NCBI RefSeq assembly: GCF_038002225.1
Contig: NZ_JBBOCA010000001.1
Span: 2,170,001 to 2,234,000, forward strand
Direction of reading: 5' to 3'
From: Paenibacillus sp. FSL R7-0204
Lineage (GTDB): Bacteria; Bacillota; Bacilli; Paenibacillales; Paenibacillaceae
Length of the DNA stretch: 64,000 bases
Shown here: positions 62,655 through 64,000 of the stretch, piece by piece
How the letters are laid out: every line of letters starts with the position of its first letter
How positions within the stretch are numbered: the first letter of the stretch is position 1
Position numbers and translations under genes: made by a program
The notes under the pieces: generated by a model
Seen by the model: the letters and a program-made list of their open reading frames with translations, nothing else
Told to the model about the DNA's origin: nothing
Databases searched by the model: none

Positions 62655-63488
62655 GTGGAGAAGATGTGCAGCATGCTCAAGGTTTCCCGGAGCGGGTTTT
62701 ACAAGTGGCGGGAGAAGAAAACCAGCCCCCAAGCGGAGCGTAAGGCAAAGGTACTCCAGCGAATCACCTATCATTTTAAGGACAATCAGAGACGTTACGG
62801 TAGTCCCAAAATCGCCAAGCTCCTCCAGAAAGAAGGCTACACGGTTAGCGAACGGACGGTGGGGAAATATATGCAGGAACTGGGTTTACGCTCCTGTGTC
62901 GCCAAGCGTTTTCGCGTAAAGACGACCGATTCTAATCACGATTTGCCCATTGCCCCGAACCTGCTGAACCAAGAGTTTAAGACGGACGAACCTAACCAAG
63001 TCTGGGTCACGGATATCACATACATTCCCTGCCGGGAAGGCCGGTTGTATCTGGCCAGTGTACTGGACCTCTGTACGAGAGAAATTGTGGGTTTTAGGTT
63101 AGGCGACCGAATGACAACCGACCTGGTGCTAGGCGCACTGGAGGACGCCTACACGGCTAAACGGCCCAAGAAGGGGCTCCTGCATCACTCGGATCGGGGA
63201 TCGCAGTATGCCTCTGCAGAGTACCGCAAGCGTCTGAAGAAATACCACATGAAAGCCAGCATGAGCCGCAAAGGGAATTGCTATGACAATGCCTGCATCG
63301 AATCCTTTCATAGCCTCCTAAAGAAAGAGTTTATTTATTGCACCAAGTTCAAAACCAAGGAGCAGGCGAAGCACGAGATCTTCCAGTACATTGAATTTTT
63401 TTATAACCGCAAGCGAATCCACAGTGCGCTGGGTTATGTTTCGCCTGTCCAGTTTGCTGCGCAATTTAAAAAGAGAAAACACGCATAA
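62655..63488 (+). CDS. IS3-family transposase OrfB (DDE integrase)
   Basis: 277 aa from GTG 62655; likely translated mainly as an OrfAB fusion. HTH_21-like SRSGFYKWREKKTSPQ and the integrase core with the three catalytic residues: VWVTDITYIP (D), LLHHSDRGSQYAS (D) and NACIESFHSLLKKEFIY (E). IS150-like subgroup pattern. Intact, so the element may be active. Confidence 0.92.
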   Translation: MEKMCSMLKVSRSGFYKWREKKTSPQAERKAKVLQRITYHFKDNQRRYGSPKIAKLLQKEGYTVSERTVGKYMQELGLRSCVAKRFRVKTTDSNHDLPIAPNLLNQEFKTDEPNQVWVTDITYIPCREGRLYLASVLDLCTREIVGFRLGDRMTTDLVLGALEDAYTAKRPKKGLLHHSDRGSQYASAEYRKRLKKYHMKASMSRKGNCYDNACIESFHSLLKKEFIYCTKFKTKEQAKHEIFQYIEFFYNRKRIHSALGYVSPVQFAAQFKKRKHA

Positions 63489-63527
63489 TTCACTTTTTTT
63501 GTGTCCACTTTCTTGACGGAGGTCCAA

Positions 63528-64000
63528 TATCAAAACGGTCACTTTTATATACTCGGATCGCAGAACCAAACTATCTATCGATATACGAATGTTTCAGGTT
63601 GGTTGATTGAAGACTACCGCAAAACCATAACTTCACTAGGGTCTTCGTATGTCAGGTCCATAAAGGTAATCGATGGATATATGTATTTTATGCGTAACGA
63701 TGGGGTTGTTGTAGTTGCTGACTACTTAAGCGGTAACTATGAAACCATAACATCATACTCACTTCCAGCGGATTTTGTGGAAATTGTGGATATTGAGAAA
63801 TTCAATGGTGAGTTTTACGTGTCGGCTATGGGGATTCCTGAGACAACGGGTATTCCATCAAAGGTAGTGCGTGGGAGTAGTCTTTCCGTCATTTCGTCTG
63901 GACTAGGCATTGACATGTATTCGAGTTTAGGGATGTTGGGTAAGCCTTATTTTTTCGAGATCATGGACTCTTTGTTGATACTTGGCGAAGTGGGAATAGA
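63528..64000 (+). CDS. Partial open frame right of the IS, beta-repeat structural-type protein
   Basis: The frame is open from the IS end to the window edge. It reads NGHFYILGSQNQTIYRY, YVRSIKVIDGYMYFMRNDGVVVVADYLSGN and VVRGSSLSVISSG, with short strand-turn repeats like WD/propeller or phage tail proteins. The 5' end is cut by the IS junction and the 3' end lies outside. Identity uncertain; a phage tail or surface protein is possible. Confidence 0.55.

Larger units (their letters stand above)
62247..63526 (+). mobile_element. IS3-family insertion sequence (1280 bp)
   Basis: Left end TGGACACCCGTTAAGAAAG (62247-62265) and right end CTTTCTTGACGGAGGTCCA (63508-63526) are inverted repeats, 16 of 19 matching. 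The two overlapping transposase frames with a slippery A-run are typical of IS3. Flanks AAAAG and ATATC do not form a target duplication, unlike a simple insertion. Confidence 0.85.
51370..64000. mobile_element. Degenerate prophage integrated at a tRNA gene
   Basis: The region starts at the 3' end of the CAT tRNA and shows the order integrase, ImmA/IrrE, repressor, operators, Cro-like, small early genes, recombination module (ATPase, RecT) and replication protein. Genes are short and tightly packed with stop-start overlaps. An IS3-family element at 62247-63526 interrupts it and the structural and lysis modules are not seen. The right end lies outside the window. Confidence 0.88.

Noticed and set aside
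63528..64000. Assigning the right-hand partial frame to a named tail protein
   Set aside because: Only about 155 residues with generic strand-turn repeats are visible; no specific family motif can be recognised.

Overview
The window reads as a low-to-mid GC, endospore-forming Firmicute, most likely a Paenibacillus. It carries the division and cell-wall cluster, the spoIIGA-sigE-sigG block, sepF-ylmGH-divIVA, a T-box-controlled ileS, lspA-rluD and a PyrR-controlled pyr operon in Bacillales order, with strong GGAGG ribosome sites and frequent TTG/GTG starts. The genus is inferred from gene order and style; no 16S gene is present.

1-17.3 kb is conserved chromosome: the end of mraY, murD, ftsW, murG, murA (where B. 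subtilis has murB), divIB/ftsQ, ftsA, ftsZ, an inserted Rpn-type nuclease gene, spoIIGA, sigE, sigG, ylmC, pgeF, yggS, sepF, ylmG, ylmH and divIVA.

17.3-30.65 kb is an accessory island between divIVA and ileS, which are neighbours in B. subtilis. It resembles the sps spore-coat polysaccharide operon. It encodes glycosyltransferases and a full set of pseudaminic-acid-type enzymes (PseB, C, H, G and I), plus a protein that fuses a NeuB/SAF synthase to a CMP-sugar cytidylyltransferase. A mother-cell (SigE/SigK-like) promoter precedes the operon, so I infer a nonulosonic-acid glycan on the spore surface.

30.65-51.4 kb returns to housekeeping genes: T-box leader, a striking 0.4 kb element (four 60-bp tandem repeats inside inverted repeats), ileS of the long type, a DUF5665-like protein, a YteA-like DksA protein, lspA, rluD, dapL, a frameshifted acetyltransferase, the PyrR leader and pyrR-pyrB-pyrC-carA-carB-pyrF-pyrE (no pyrP, pyrK or pyrD), a 55-aa ORF and two CAT-anticodon tRNAs. 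A hairpin-forming dispersed repeat occurs four times between 6 and 40 kb.

51.4-64 kb is a degenerate prophage next to the second tRNA: integrase, ImmA/IrrE protease, CI-like repressor, an operator array of 17-bp palindromes, a Cro-like gene, small early genes, a zinc-hook ATPase, RecT, a metallo-beta-lactamase-fold gene with an in-frame stop, and a replication gene cut by an IS3-family element. Beyond the IS the sequence is an unrelated structural-type reading frame with no target duplication, which points to an IS-associated deletion of the middle of the prophage.
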